Assembly (NCBI GenBank): GCA_020091685.1
Contig: CM034606.1
Location: 22,026,695 to 22,090,694, forward strand
Reading direction: 5' to 3'
DNA from: Lutjanus erythropterus
Taxonomy: Eukaryota; Chordata; Actinopteri; Lutjaniformes; Lutjanidae
Length of the DNA stretch: 64,000 nt
Shown: positions 48,764-61,898 of the stretch, piece after piece
Layout: every line of letters starts with the position of its first letter
Position numbering within the stretch: position 1 is the stretch's first letter
Program-made: the position numbers and the translations under genes
The notes under the pieces: generated by a model
Database searches by the model: none
Told to the model about the DNA's origin: nothing
The model's input: the letters and a program-made list of their open reading frames with translations, nothing else

Positions 48764-49129
48764 GTAAGTCAGGGTGCTCTTCCTGCACCCTCCCCGTTCG
48801 AAGGTGCTTTCTGGGGCAGGGGCCAGCTTCTGTGAGGCGGCAGGGATTTACCCTTGTTGACACATTTAAAAAAAAAAGATAAAGAGGAGGACAGGGAGGG
48901 CGAGAGGCAGCAGAGGGGATTTGGCGTGTGTCCTTCCTGCAGCGTGAAAGACTGTGAGATGCTCAGCGCTTTGTTTACTCACCACTGGACCCTCTCTCTT
49001 CTTCTCCCCCGCCCCTACTCTCTTCTTTCCTCCGTCTGATGAGCAGGGCATCGATCAGGCAGCGGAAGGAACTTTTGTATCCGCTACCTCCTCCAGTACA
49101 TCTTGGTTTTTGTTTTTTTTGCTGTGTTA

Positions 49130-49319
49130 CCTGAGCCAATGGCGCCTTGCTCTTTCCTCTGAGTGGGATGGAGCCCCCGAGGTTAAGATAAGGACAGACC
49201 TAACTGACTGACTGACTTAGTAGATGACTGGTTGGCTGCTTGGCTGGTCGGCCACTCCGAGCTCAGGTTTCACTCCTGTTCACTCAGAGGAGAGAAAGAA
49301 AGAGGGGAAGTGAGTGAAC
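49130..49319 (+). promoter_or_regulatory. Candidate internal ank3 promoter with CCAAT box
   Basis: GAGCCAATGGCGCC places a CCAAT box at 49136-49140, about 180 bases before the ATG at 49320. The surrounding block (48.9-49.3 kb) has CpG and GC content above the neighbouring intron, plus pyrimidine-rich runs (48989-49035). No TATA box is seen. The role as an internal promoter is inferred from this context and from the existence of multiple first exons in vertebrate ANK genes. Confidence 0.35.
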
Positions 49320-49355
49320 ATGGCTGTGGAAGAGGGTGCTGTCTTCCTAACACAA
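49320..49355 (+). CDS. Candidate alternative first exon of ank3 (MAVEEGAVFLTQ)
   Basis: AACATGG is a strong Kozak context (A at -3, G at +4). An in-frame TGA lies three codons upstream. Twelve codons, MAVEEGAVFLTQ, end at CAA|GTGAGT, a consensus-quality donor, in phase 0 and so compatible with exon 2. Short alternative leaders spliced to the first ankyrin repeat are known in the ANK family; for that reason and for the CCAAT box upstream I rank this above the candidate at 48704. I do not recognise the peptide, and short ATG-donor pairs can occur by chance. Confidence 0.42.
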
Positions 49356-50036
49356 GTGAGTTAGATTTATTCTCACATTTATTTGTGTTATTTTAATTCT
49401 GAAAACTTAGACTGCTGTTGTGATTTGATATAATTTAGAAAAAAATTAAGAGAGGTTGTTGGCTGTCTCAGAGCTTAAAGCAGATTCAGTGTTACACCTT
49501 GTCCTGTATCACTCATTATGACTGCATGCATGGGTGTTTGGATGTGTATGAACATGGAAAGCTGGTGTTCTGCAGTCAGGATTAATGTGCATGTTTTCTT
49601 CAGGGTAATAATAACATGCAGGAGTCTTTTAGCACCCATCAGGGAGTTTGGTGTCTAGAAAGCTAATTGCACCTGCATATTCATGTTGTCTATATAGCCT
49701 ACAGTAAAGATATGTGTAAATTATTGAGTGAGTTGGGCGCCTTTTCTTTTAAATGAATTGCTTTCTCAGATACTGATTTACTCTAATGTGTTAATTAGTT
49801 TTGGACAAAGCCAGGCTAGATGTCTAAGCCTCTTTCTATTCATCCAGCTTCATATTTAGCACACAGGCATGAGAGTGGTATTAATCAATCAATTTAACTC
49901 TCAGCAGGATAAGAAATGAATGTATCTCCCAAAATGTTGAACTGTCCTGAAATGTCCTTTAAGATGGAAGAAAAGCATGTAGTCTGAAAGGCTTGTTTTC
50001 TAGTGCTTTAAGGAATTCACTCACCAGTATCTTAAC

Positions 50037-50830
50037 AGGGCAGTTCACCCTAAAATCCAAAATGCATGTTTTTTCCTCTGGCCTGTAGTGCCACTTACCC
50101 ATCTGGAGTGTTTTGGTGTGAGTTGTAGTGCTTTGGAGATATCATCCAAAGAGATGTCTGCCCTCTCTTTTAAATATAATGGGACTAGATAGCACTCAGC
50201 AGTGTGGTGCTCAAAGTGTAAAAAAACAACAACATTTAAAAAAACATCCGCAATGTCTCTTTCTAGAAATCATGACCTGGTTACTTAAAATAATCCAGAC
50301 CTTTTTGTGAGCAAGTAAATAAGTATTAAGTAAGCAAGTATCAAATGTGAAAACAGTATTTCCCAACAGCTCCACATGAATCTGCAGCCCCTTCAGCTTT
50401 CCAGAACTTTATAGCAAGTTTCAGCTCAGTGTTAATCTCTGTCTCACAACTGTTCTTTCTCTCTCTGCTCAGTGAGTACTCTCACTGCTCTCATATGTTC
50501 TATTTTGGCTGCTGCAGGCAGCTTTTTTTTTTCGTGAAAACGCTCTAAAAACCCACTGTACACAGTTGGTAAATTAAGCATTTGGCAGGTAAAGGGTCAG
50601 ATGTTTCCTAAACTGGTTGAAACAAGAAACAGAGCTGGAAGGAGAGTGGATTTTGGACTTAGATTAACCAGATTTACAGAAACAAATCAAATGAATGATG
50701 ATGTTGCTCCATAACTTCTGGATGTGTAAATACGCAACTGTTCTCTAACAGGCTGTCCATATAGACTTGAAAATTGATAATATTGTTAATGTTGTGTTTA
50801 CAGCTTATTTCAACTGTCCCCAAGGGCCAT
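50037..50830 (+). mobile_element. Dispersed element with CAGTTCACCCTAAAATCC left end
   Basis: The left end is GGGCAGTTCACCCTAAAATCC. The interior matches 16925-17160 (see that entry) and continues with GCTCTAAAAACCCACTG and CAGATGTTTCC words that also occur at 41410-41540. This is the fullest copy in the window. I know AAAGGGACAGTTCACCCCAAAATCAAAAATACA-type ends (in part also at 38465) from percomorph repeats. No coding capacity; the right boundary is uncertain. Confidence 0.6.
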
Positions 50831-53460
50831 AAAAAGAAAAATTGGACAGAAAATGTTCAACAGAAGCACATTTGATACAAATAATCACTGTAGGTACTTT
50901 AGTGTAAGGCTGCAGCTATGGATTATTTTAGTAACTAAGTATCCTACAGAAATAAATTTTCCTCATTAAAGAGCAATAGTAAATAAACACATGAGAAAAT
51001 AAGTCAGTTGTCTTAAAATGAACAAATAATTTATTTTCTTAGAATAAGAAACATTTTTATTTCTTAAATTGCAATACAATAGTATTATCTTTCAAAACTA
51101 CAACAAATCCTTTGAATATACCTGCTCTATTGGTGCATTTTAGGCTGCAATTGCTGTTTACACCACCTGATATTTTGCTTTTTGGAGTATTTTATGAATA
51201 ACTGTGAGGGGAGTTGGTGTGCATGTGTGTGTCATAATAATAACATGAATAAAGATCAGGTTTTTAAAAAGTTGGTCACAGACTTTTACTGGTGGTTGTT
51301 TTCTTGAGCAAAACTAACCAAAAAAGGACAGACTTAGAGAAGTTAGGGCAGTTTTGTTTCAGCTTGAAATAATCCCAAACCTTGGACTCTTTCTGTTGTT
51401 TTCCATGGCCTGCCTCTTCTATTCACCCAATGGAAATTGCTGCGAGAAACATTTATTTATTGTACTCTTTCAGCCGTAAAACACTTCCTGGATCCAGGAA
51501 ATGATTTAATCTCTTTCTCAATCATCCTTTCATTCATTTACTGACTTACAGTCATTTCTCCAAGTGCCCATTAGGAGGCATGATACATTGAACCACTTGT
51601 CTCCTCTTTGCAGAGCTCCTGAAATGTTTGGTGCTTTCCATCAGCAACACTGCTACAAAACAGGAATGTTTTAGAGTGATGTTGAGGACAACAGTGTGTG
51701 ATGTTGATGCACTGTTCATAGAACATCTTTACACATCTGAAATCTGAGGAGACTCTAAAATATGAAGACTCCTCTTATAGATTACTGTTCATTGTGTTGC
51801 CAATACCATGATTTTCATCCATACCTCTTAAAGCCTTAATAATGATTTTCTGGTATGAGCATGTTGACAGTGAAATTGGGGCATTAATTCATCAATAGCG
51901 TTGCTATTTTTAGCCTTTAGGGAAATCAGGATAGCATGATAGGATACAAAGCGGGATGGGGGATTTGGGATGGTTGACAGTTTAGTGATGAGAGGAATGA
52001 ATGTGGTGGTTGGTGGGGTGAGGTTCGTTGGCAGTGGTGGGTGTTGTAGTCCACCACTGGATGCCCCTGGCTTTGTGCTGGTGGAGCTCTGTCTGTTTTG
52101 TGCTGTCAGGAGAGAAGGGGATAAAGTGGAACAATACAGCTGCTGCTGGTCTGGCTCTCCTCTTCTAAGCTCACTCAGTTCACCCAGCGACATCCATGTC
52201 TGTCTACATTTGTATGTACATATTTTTGCCTGCATGTATTTTAAGGGAACACGGTCCAGAAGTGTGTGCAGACATGTATGTGTTGATATATTCCTTCTTA
52301 TACATGGATCCCGTGCAAGATACTGCACAAGTTTGTGTTTGGTTACACACTCGGTGCAGAGTGCCAAACTGACATCATCGCAGTCTGGCTGCCGGGGATA
52401 TCAGTCTTTATACATCTAAATATCCTCGATCCATCTAGACTATCACAGCGTTGATGTCATGAGGAGAAGAAGTGCCAAGTACAGATTCAGCAGAAATGAA
52501 AACAAATGCTCTGCCGCTCCAAAACCTCATGAATCTCCACACTGACTGCCCAGCTTCTGTTTGAGATCATGACAGACGCTGTGTCCCAGTTTCGTACCGC
52601 ATAACACTTGTATACACTGCATAATATTGTATTTTGCAGTTGATATAAAGGAAATCAATATACTTCACTAATTTATCCAGAGAAAAACTAATAAATTATG
52701 TGCACGTTGGACATTAAACTGTGACTGTGGAATTTTGGTAAACAGCACAATTAGAAGTCAAATTGATTAATACATGATTTTGTTTTGTTTATTCTAATGT
52801 TTTGCAGCTGTGAGTTGCTGTTCTGTTTCTTCGTGGGCCAGTCATTGTGGGCCAATAGCATTCATCAACAGCACACTGAAAAAGCATGTGTGTTTTTTTA
52901 GGTATACATATAGTTCTGTCTTTTGCTTAATGTTGTCTCTTTTCCATTGTGAACAAACTTTATACTCAAGACCTGTTTCAAATTAGTATTTAATATGGAA
53001 TTGTGATACAAATTCCCCCAAGCTATAAAAAAGACAAGACATTCTTCATTAATTGGACACAACTGCTATGGTAAAAGTAGCACCTTAATGCTTGAATATA
53101 GTCTCCAGTGCTCAGATCATTAATATTATTGAGTTATTACATTTCAAAATTAGCCAGATTGATATTAACGTATCACAGATACATCTGTGTCAGCATATAT
53201 GCTGACCCACAACTAACAAGATATTGAAGTACAGAGGTTCTGAGGCTTTACTTGTTTTGGATTTGGCATCTATACTATAGCGACCCGAGGGAGACTCGAC
53301 TAGCCACCAGCAGGATCTTGAGGAAAGGGCCATTTTACATCACTTTAGGCCTATAAAAGTGATCAACGAATTATTCATTTCCATATAATTTTTTGTCAAA
53401 GCCACAGGGCCACTGGAGAGGGACCTAAGAACTTGCAGGTTGCTGACCTGTGAAAAGTCT
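50831..53460. other. Intron 1 segment without recognised elements
   Basis: No exon or RNA gene. A 179-codon minus-strand frame (52367-51828) has no recognisable domain and low-complexity Thr/Pro/Leu stretches, and is taken as fortuitous. 53240-53460 precedes the SINE and is unassigned. Confidence 0.5.
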
Positions 53461-53642
53461 GACTCTGGGAGTGCCTTAGTAGTCCAAGAGGCTACTGTGC
53501 ATTCCACATTGTTGCGTGACCACATGGCCTCCGGAAGATCCCTGGTTCAGTTCAAGTTGCTTGTCACGCCTCTGTCTTTTTCTCATTTCCTGTTTGCTGT
53601 CTTATAAAGGCAAAAAATGCATGAAAAATCTTTAAAAAAAAA
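53461..53642 (+). mobile_element. tRNA-derived SINE (decayed)
   Basis: A degraded tRNA-like head (GGGAGTGCCTTAGTAGTCCAAGAGG... with a B-box-like GGTTCAGTTC at 53544-53553) is followed by a pyrimidine-rich body and the tail CTTATAAAGGCAAAAAATGC, ending in a TTTAAAAAAAAAA run. A tail of ATAAAGGCAAAAATGCC type followed by poly-A is a feature I know from a common teleost SINE. Target duplications were not found with confidence. Confidence 0.65.
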
Positions 53643-56600
53643 ACTAGCAATACTAAACCTTCACTGTTATGTAGTATTTCAGTTTTCTCTCTCCCTTTTT
53701 AAAGAGCATCTGCAGACACCAGTCGGTGACCAGGGGGCATTTTTAATTAGAACTAGGATGGTTAATTGTCATTTTTACAGCGACTTACCCGGAAATTAGC
53801 TGCATTTTTGACTTCACAAGACTTTAATTGGGAATGATATAATTTTCAGCTTTTCCGGTTATCACTTGTGTGTCAGATTTCTCTCCCTCTCTGTCTCTCT
53901 CCCATCCTCTCCCTTCAATCTAACATTAGATTAATGCTTTCGTTCAGGCTTAACCTAGTCTTTAATGGCCCCATTTTCTTTGAACCTCTGATCTGCGGAG
54001 GCTTAATGATATTTCTCTTACTAATCTCTCGCCCCATCCTGCGTAATGCTTCATTCACAAAGACTTGAAGATCCCTCATGCTGGACGTAGATGGGATGTG
54101 GACGGAGGGTGGAACATGTTGGTCACTGGTTTTCACTGCAGGCATTAAGGGATAAACTGACGAGAGCGGTGAATAGTGACTTATGGGTGAAGACTACTTA
54201 ATCTGTTGGCACTTAAGCTTGTGCAGATGCAGAGGAAGAAGCAGAGAGTGCTGCCTGATATTTAAAAGGTTACTGCAACATGGCAACCATTGAAAAAACA
54301 TGCAAACTTTAAAAATGCTCTTAGACGTCCATATTTTTAAAGATGCATTGTATCTGTTTTAACAGTAAGAGCATGTATGAGTGTGTGTTAATATTTCATT
54401 GTTGTCTTATGTACTAACACATAGTATAGTACAAACCAACCAGTGATTTTCTATTAAATATCTGTATTTTATGTTTAAAAGAAAAAGATCACAGTATTAC
54501 ATGTCATGTTTGACTTACATAATATTTGATGGTGTAAATCATTGAGTACTTGTCATGCGCACTGGTGGTCCACAGCAGCGTGACCCGTGTATTTCCATGT
54601 CAGAGGTTTTAGAGCGGTCAAACATTTGGTGACACTCAACAAAGCCTGAGAGTCGTGGTGAGTCACACAGGCCTGTTGCACACAGCGCGGCACAGACTAA
54701 GGACACATGTCAGTTATGTAAGAAATACGTCTGTAACTGTTGGCATGTGTACCAACACGCACACACATGCTGCACAGATATTTTATTATGTGGAGAGACT
54801 TTGACTTGAATAGTTGATGATAGCTGGGACTGACGGTGATTTTCTGAGCAAAAAAAAACTGAGATTATCTCGATGTTTTAGTTGGGAATAAACTGGCTTT
54901 CAGTCATTTACAGTATTTCAGAAATTAAACTAAATTTATTCATAGAGGACACTTTAAAAAAACAACAAAACTTGACCCAAATGCTCTGCCAGAGAGGTTG
55001 AAAATACAATAAGATGAATACAAGAAAATAATACTAAAAAATGAAGGAAAATAAATACATATGATAAATAAATACATTTAGACAATCAGGATAAGTCATC
55101 AAGTCAGGAGACTTTGGCCAATCACAGGTCAGTGACAACAACTGAGCAGCCTAACTTTCTGCAGCGTTCCTTCAATGTGTATGAATATTCCTGATCAAAT
55201 TTCCTGTCAACATGATGCATATGACTGTGGAATAAACACAGTAGTGTATTTGTGTTTAGTGGTGTGGTTGAGCAAAACGAGAAAAGAAAAAGAAGAGTAT
55301 TGGTGGCTGCACTTAAGACAGACAGGTTTTGATGATCAGAGCATAGGGAGCAACAATCTGCCTACAAATAAACATTACAGAAGTTCAGGAAGTTCACGTC
55401 TTGCATCCCTTTTGCTGGGTAAAATGAAGGGAGAATCTGTTGGGTTAAACTGGAGCAGAGTGAGCTTCTTTCTGGCTCATGCACTTCTCTCTAGGTTCCA
55501 AAACATGGATAAAGATATGTCTTCAGTGTGTTTTTTATGGATGTATTGTTCAAAAAATAGACTTGAAGCCTAAATAAATGCTTCAGCTGGGACACAAGAC
55601 ACACAGAGCTGGTGCAGACAGTTGGAAAGTTTAAAATGATTCTGTTGTGTGAGACGTGAGTAAATAACGCATCTGACTTACTTATGGTCAAGACAGGGAG
55701 TATTTAACAATGTGGAATGAGACTCAATTAACTATCTTTTTCTAGAATCACATCCTGCACCTTTAATGTAAGTGTATGAAGTGACCCCCTGCTCAGCTTA
55801 TAGTTCTTCTTGCTATCGTGTTTTCTTATCACAAAGACATTGTTTTCATTCCACTTGTAAACAAATGTCACTATGAATCATGCTGGTATCATGGGATATG
55901 TAGTCATAACGTAGAAGTGTCACAGAAAAAGAGCAGGAAGTTTACTTCAGTGTCACAGTTGAGGTGTGACTCTGTGATGACAGAGAGCTGGTGGAGAGTG
56001 CCTGCTGGCTGGTTTAGACTGGATGGGAGCCAAAGTGTTTCTAACAGGTCATCGTGAAGGACGCTGAGTCTTGGTGTCCATGTCCATGACTAACAAGTAG
56101 AAGACATCAGTCTGAGAGCATAGTGAATGGTCTTTGTTAATTCATGTGTTGTGATTTACCGGTTGAAACCTCTTTTGATTAGTGTTGTTAATTTGCTTTT
56201 TCTCACTGTGGAAATTAAAATTGTTTGTCTTTTCTGATCGTTGTCGTCCCAGAATAATAGAGACTGTTTTATTGACATCTATATCGACTGATATTCACCT
56301 TGTAAATTGTGGTAAATAAGATGACATTCACAGATGGTGGTGTTGGTGTTTATCTGTTGTGTTGCATCATTTTTGCGCTAACTAATGTTGTGTTGGTTAT
56401 TTGCAGCTGGGAACAGTAGCTAGCATCCCCAGCTGCCGTTTCAGAGTAAAAGTCACTGGCTGGACACAAATCTGAGGGCAATGGTTGCAATAATTTATTA
56501 TTATTATTTTTTTAATTGTGTTTATTGAGCTTCGGATAAGTAACTTCTACAGATACGTACAAAGGAAATAACATTTTCAAGTTTTACCCATTAAGCTAAA

Positions 56601-58606
56601 GGAAAAATAAGATGAAATAGATAAATAAGTACATTTTAAGGCTACAATAATTTTTATAAAGAATATTTCTTTGTTTCCCTGACACAAAAGGGACAGAATT
56701 TCTCCGCTGATGCATCTCTGACAGAAACACAACACAATCCAGTGCACAAGTGATGAAGTTCTGATGCTGTATCCCCACTGTCTCTAACATGTTTTGTAGT
56801 GAGGCAGCAGCCAGCAAGAGATTCAGGCCGCTGCACTGGATGTTTATGAGTTTTCACAGTCAATGGCCTATTTCACTGCACAGTGCAGCTGTGCCAAATA
56901 TTAATGATTCTTTTGCAGCTGCTGCTCTAACTTGATTGCTTTTAATGAATAATCTTCAGCTTTTATGATGCCTCTTTAAACTTTTGGCAGTCTTATAAAG
57001 TTACTTGTGCATGTGCATCCCTTTATGGTCGTGCTTGTATTTTTGTTGTAATTGTTCTTGACCCTTGTGCTGGTTCCGGCTCTGTGCCAGTGACACAGTC
57101 TCTTGTATCATGACTTTTCTCAAGGCCACAAGAACAGAAATATCATTAGTGGTTCAGTGCTACCAAAGAGTCCTCTGGGAGGTTGGGGGAATGGAAAAAG
57201 GAAGACATTTCTAGATGTCGGCTGATTGGCTGCAGAGATACACTATGAGCTTTGGCTTAATGGTCTCTTGTAATCAGGAAATGACTTGGTTTCCAGTTAG
57301 CGCCGGTTCATCTGCCATTATTTTGTTTGTGTACACATGAGCACACACAGACACAAATATTTTCCTCTCACAGTTTTTTATACTGAAGCCTATCAGTGGA
57401 ACAATCTGATGCTGGATGTCTTGTTCGTTCACATTTTGGCTTTGGGTCAGATCCCTCTATGTTCGTCAGAGTTATTTCTGGAAGAGCACGACGGAGGGGG
57501 GAGGCGGAGAGTACAATGTTGGATAACCGCTCGTACCGTTTGGCCCTGCTGAGTTTATCCTAAGTGTCTCTGGACGCAGGGCTAAATTTAGCAGGTCTGG
57601 GCTTTTGATAATTCAGGGGAATTTGGTTTTTGAGCCTCTATTATGAAGCAGCATATCACAGCTCTTCTCGGTCCTGCTCTCAGCAGCTCCACTGCTGAGT
57701 TTTACAAAATGCTCTTTGCGAGGCTGCTGCTGCTCCGAAGTAGCAACAACAAAATGTGCAGAGTTTGCTGTGTGTCATTTTATGTCAAACTAAATGTCCT
57801 GGGAGCTAACATGAGCACAGAAAAGAAACACAGCCTCCCTCTCTTCTGTCTCCATCTCTTCTTCTTCTTTGTCTACTCTCATCCTTCTTTCGATCTCTCC
57901 CCCTCCCCTTTTTCTTCCTCTACACGCACACACACATACACACACACACACATGCACATCACATTTGTTATAGGGGCAAAAACATGCTTGCCTCATCATT
58001 TTATTTTGGTGTGCAAAGCCCTATTTCTGTAGTGAAATAAAGGACAGCCAAGCAGAATAGAGAAGCTCTGCTCCCCGTAGCACAGCGACGTATACACTCC
58101 GATGTGCTGTTACTGGTGGATTCAGAGGAGATCTCTGTGGACGGGAGGAGGTCTCTGTGGCAGCTGAAGGACCACCCGGTCATTGAACTTCCTACCTTTG
58201 GGAATCAGAGACATTTGGATTGAGAAAAGCTGGAATAACAGTTAGGCGGGATCTGATGGATGATGGAGGATGACGATGGTTGTTGGGGTGTTTTGCTGTG
58301 GCTCTGGTGGCTCGCTGATGGATTTACCTTTTGAGATGTTTGCTTTTCAGCATTGTCTTGATTTCAGACATCGATTTGGGACAATGGATCTACTCTATTT
58401 GTGGATATTGGCTTTGTTTTTTCCCCTTCTAAGATGTTTTTTGGCTTTCTGAGAAACTATGACAGAGTTCTACCTGGTAAAGTAACATTTTGGCATTTGT
58501 ATGTGCTTTTATTCTCCTGTGTGCCCAGTTTGATGCAGGTAAGCATGTGTCCAGAGTCTGACGTGACATGCTCACCTCCTCTCTCTTTCTCTCTTCTTTT
58601 CTCCAG
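53643..58606. other. End of ank3 intron 1
   Basis: No exon is seen before exon 2. 53870-54180 is non-repetitive, with TAAT-rich words (TTAATGGCCCCATTTTC, GCTTAATGATATTTC), and could be conserved noncoding DNA. A CA tract lies at 57927-57950. The final 40 bases form a long pyrimidine tract and acceptor (CTCTTTCTCTCTTCTTTTCTCCAG in blocks) for exon 2. Confidence 0.55.
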
Positions 58607-58708
58607 TCTGACAGTAATGCCAGTTACCTGCGAGCAGCCCGGGCAGGGAACCTTGAAAAAGTCCTTGACTACCTCAAGTCTGGGGTTGAGATTAACATTT
58701 GCAATCAG
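58607..58708 (+). CDS. ank3 exon 2: N-cap and first ankyrin repeat
   Basis: Encodes 34 residues starting [18 protein letters not shown] and ending GVEINICNQ. This is the conserved entry into the membrane-binding domain of all vertebrate ankyrins. The NICNQ ending favours ankyrin-G; ankyrin-B and -R have NTCNQ. The acceptor is TTTTCTCCAG and the donor CAG|GTACGT, both phase 0. The 102-base length equals that of the mammalian exon as I know it. Canonical helix residues (LRAAR-GNLEKV--YL--GVDIN type) are intact. Every known or candidate first exon must splice to this one, so it is the fixed point for testing alternative starts. Confidence 0.96.
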
Positions 58709-58958
58709 GTACGTTTTCTGAAACTGTTTTTGTGAGTGTCTGTCCTCCTCAGGGTAAAAGGAGATTTTTTTTTCCTACACATAAACATGTTTACACCACT
58801 ACTGCATTAGCCGAATTTCAAATTGAAGGCTCGATCAGCCTGTAGATGAAAAATTTTATTATCTTAACCCATCCATTAAGCCTAATTAATAATATATCTC
58901 ACAGTATATCCTAGTGCACGAAGTACAGCAACTCCACTAAATATGTTTTCTTTCTCAG
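58709..58958 (+). other. ank3 intron 2
   Basis: 250 bases with GT-AG borders (GTACGT ... TTTCTTTCTCAG). AT-rich; no feature seen. Confidence 0.93.
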
Positions 58959-59057
58959 AATGGTCTGAATGCTCTCCATCTAGCCTCCAAGGAGGGGCAT
59001 GTAGAGGTTGTTGCTGAGCTGCTGAAGCTTGAAGCTGCTGTGGATGCAGCCACAAAG
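58959..59057 (+). CDS. ank3 exon 3: ankyrin repeat 2
   Basis: Exactly 33 codons, one ankyrin repeat: [18 protein letters not shown] then [15 protein letters not shown]. The hallmark -G-xx-ALHLA-xxGH-xx-VV-xLL- pattern is complete. At the usual G-A turn near the repeat end the sequence reads LEAAVDA, lacking Gly; my recollection is that mammalian ankyrin-G also lacks Gly here (REANVDA), so this is a paralogue feature and not damage. [11 protein letters not shown] and VDAATK support ank3 over ank2. The acceptor is TTTCTCAG and the donor AAG|GTAAGG, phase 0. Confidence 0.96.
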
Positions 59058-60399
59058 GTAAGGCCCCCCCACCCCGTCACCTATCAGCTGATGTTATGGA
59101 GGACTATATTTGGATCCAGCACAAAATGTGGCTGCACTGTAGGATTAAGCAGCACGCAACTACGGCGCTACTGTAAGTGTGCAGCCTCTGTTAGGGGTTT
59201 AATATTGGATCAATAATTAGTGATCGCTGTGGGGATTGCTGCTGGATAAAGTGAGAAAATTAAGCAAGAAATGTATGTCAGAATAAAGCAAAGGGAATTC
59301 AGTATTACAACAGTAGAATGTTTTAATTGGAAACAAGCCTGTATGTTAAAAAGAATAAGAAGGGTTATATTGTATGTAATGTTCAGGGGTTTCTTCCTTT
59401 GAAGCATCTGTACTCTGATGCTAAAAGGAGTTGAGCGGGAGAGCCATTGAAAACATTATCCAGATTTGAGCCCAGAAGGCTTCCACTCCCATTTACTTGT
59501 CTCGTTCAGCCTCCCTGCCACAGGCCACACGCCTAGTGCTGACATAAACAGAGGACACAATGAAATATTCAAGATCAAGGAGAAAATCTCCCCAATTAAA
59601 GCCTCCCTTTATTGTGACCCCGAGGATGCTGGGGGATTAGTTTGAGACTTGGGAATCCACTGCCTGCGCACTAATGCCTATAAACTTGTATTTTCTGCAG
59701 CCGATGGAGACAATCAGGGAGGCAGAGCCATCGAGGATACCTAGATTTAGTAACACAGAGCATTTCATTCAGACTGTGTGGTGTTTAATGCTACAGTTAA
59801 TTGTGTATCCGCCCCTAATGTTGTGCTGCTCTTGTTGTGGGAGAATTAAACAAGATGCCTTGTGCTCGGTTCATTAGTCACTTAGCAGGTCTGTAACAAA
59901 TACAACCCTTGTGAAGCTTACAACGTTGAGACTGTGAGAGAGATGTTGAGTTAAGTTTGTTGTCATCTCTGGGGCTGCAGTCTGTGGTGATTTACTTGAC
60001 TGATCTGTGTTTGTGGAGCCTTAGATGTTTAGTTTGAAACAGTCAAAGAAAAGTTTATTCACACCAAGTTTTTTAGGCTGTAGTGATGTTCATGTTAGAA
60101 CCCGATCTGCTACAAATGCTGTGCATACTAATAATTTGCTTGATACATTTGAGGGATTATGTTCAGTGGCAATATTTCTACTAGTGAAATGAGAGCTGTG
60201 GTTTTGTACCGGGCACAAGTTGTATATAGAGGTAGACAAAATGGTTGGTGGACGTACCGAGCTGGTCTTTGTGTCCCACTGTGTTATGCTTTGTGCTTCA
60301 AGTCACTGTTGACTTTTTTTAATAACCAGTACCAGCAACTTTGTTTACTCTTAAAGGTGAGGTAAATGGTTTTGGAGAAAGAGAGTTGAATATTGACGC

Positions 60400-60530
60400 T
60401 CTCACTGTTATGTTATGAGTGGCAGAGTTTTCTGAGCCACAAACCCAAAGTGCTGGTATTTGATGACCTGGATGCAAGACCCAACAATCAGCTATCTTTC
60501 TCCAAAATTTTGCACCAAATCTTTGAAGGA
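60400..60530 (+). repeat. Dispersed repeat, partner of 16237-16430
   Basis: GTGCTGGTATTTGATGACCTG, GACCCAACAATCAGCTATCTTTCTCC and neighbouring words align, inverted, with 16237-16430. The repeat family probably extends from about 60350 to 60710. It lies within intron 3. Confidence 0.6.
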
Positions 60531-61801
60531 AAAATCCATGATTTTACACACCAAAGTCTGTTTACAAAACTCTGCAGATGTGGAGCTAGAAAGAGCACTG
60601 AACTATGGCTGTTTCATCCAACATGTTTTTTTCCTAGGCGGGGAAAGTCATCACCTGCACTGTTCTGCCTCTGATTAGCTTACCCTCATATTTTTTACTC
60701 TCAAACTAACCAATCACTCCTCATGCCTCAACTTAAAAAAAGTGCGTTGAGTGTACATGGTTGTGACAAAAACTTTAATCATGCTTTAGTTGCTGTGAGT
60801 TGATATTGTATTCAAAGATCAGGTATTAGAGGAAAAAAATAATTTGTTGTCAGTGTGCACTGGTTTGTCATGGTGAGTGTTCATAAGTTAAGTGACGAGA
60901 AAGACTGCATCTCTTCAACATTGTCTTGGGTCAGTTGTTCAAAAATTCTGATAAGGTTAAATCAATACCACTCTCAGCAAAAGCTGAACCATGTAAGCTT
61001 CCTAAATTTAGCGTTCTACATATTACAGAGCTATAGTTTGCATTATCTTACACTGATGATCATGACATTGTATCCACCCCCTGTAGGGTGTATACATTTC
61101 TATGAATATAGTATTCCTATTTCCAAAGGAAATGCAGAACAGTAAAGTTTGTATGGGAACAAATCATTCATCTTAAGTATGTGTGTCTGCACAATAGGCC
61201 TTAAATGTCTATAATAAACCATCATCAGTTAGATAGCCTGTCAACCATGATTTTGTTTCATGATTCAGTTTATAAACTGATAGTAGAATTGGTTTTACTG
61301 TTTTGTTTTTAACAGAAGCCTTCAGGCTCAGTAAAACACACACACTCATGTCTTCAGCTACATTGTATATCAAACAGTCCAGTCTGTCTTTTTATGAATC
61401 TGCCCCATGCCTCGGCAGGCATGCATATCCGATTTCCTTGCTACAGTTTAAAGTACATGCAACAGATGATCACTATTGTGCAACAGCACATGTCTCAAAT
61501 AAGAAAGGCCAGTATCACGCGGCCAGCCGACAGGCCTGGGGTCGACTCTGCCTTCACAAGGTCCTGCGCAGGCTCATAAAAAGCCTCCCGTAGTTTTATT
61601 TATGGCCGGGGCTCAGCGGGAGATCATTTATGTGTGGGACGTGGGGCATCGGAAGTGACACATTGTTGGCAGTGCAGGCAGGGGGATGCCAGAGCTGGAA
61701 CAACAGCGGTACAAAAGTGTGGTTGGCGTGAGGGGGGATTCACTGGGGCACATGGATACTGACATGGATAGATATACAGACTATAGTGGCAAACATTCTT
61801 G

Positions 61802-61822
61802 CACACACACACACACACACAC
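61802..61822. repeat. (CA)n tract upstream of exon 4
   Basis: A pure CA run of 21 bases, with a further CATACACAC extension to 61830, ending about 70-76 bases before the exon 4 acceptor on the sense strand of ank3. Confidence 0.95.
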
Positions 61823-61898
61823 ATACACACAAGCAATATGGTAGGACAGGTGGGACGGAGATTAACGCACATTCCTCTGGTTGTTTCATGTAATCCAG

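Larger units (their letters stand above)
59058..61898 (+). other. ank3 intron 3
   Basis: 2841 bases. It holds the dispersed repeat partner at about 60400-60530 (see 16237-16430), a non-repetitive TAAT-rich stretch at about 59560-59880, and a CA tract at 61802-61822. The acceptor region (TTGTTTCATGTAATCCAG) has a comparatively poor pyrimidine tract. No additional exon is recognised. Confidence 0.85.

Noticed and set aside
51828..52367. 179-codon minus-strand open frame
   Set aside because: No recognisable domain and no conserved-looking core; treated as chance.
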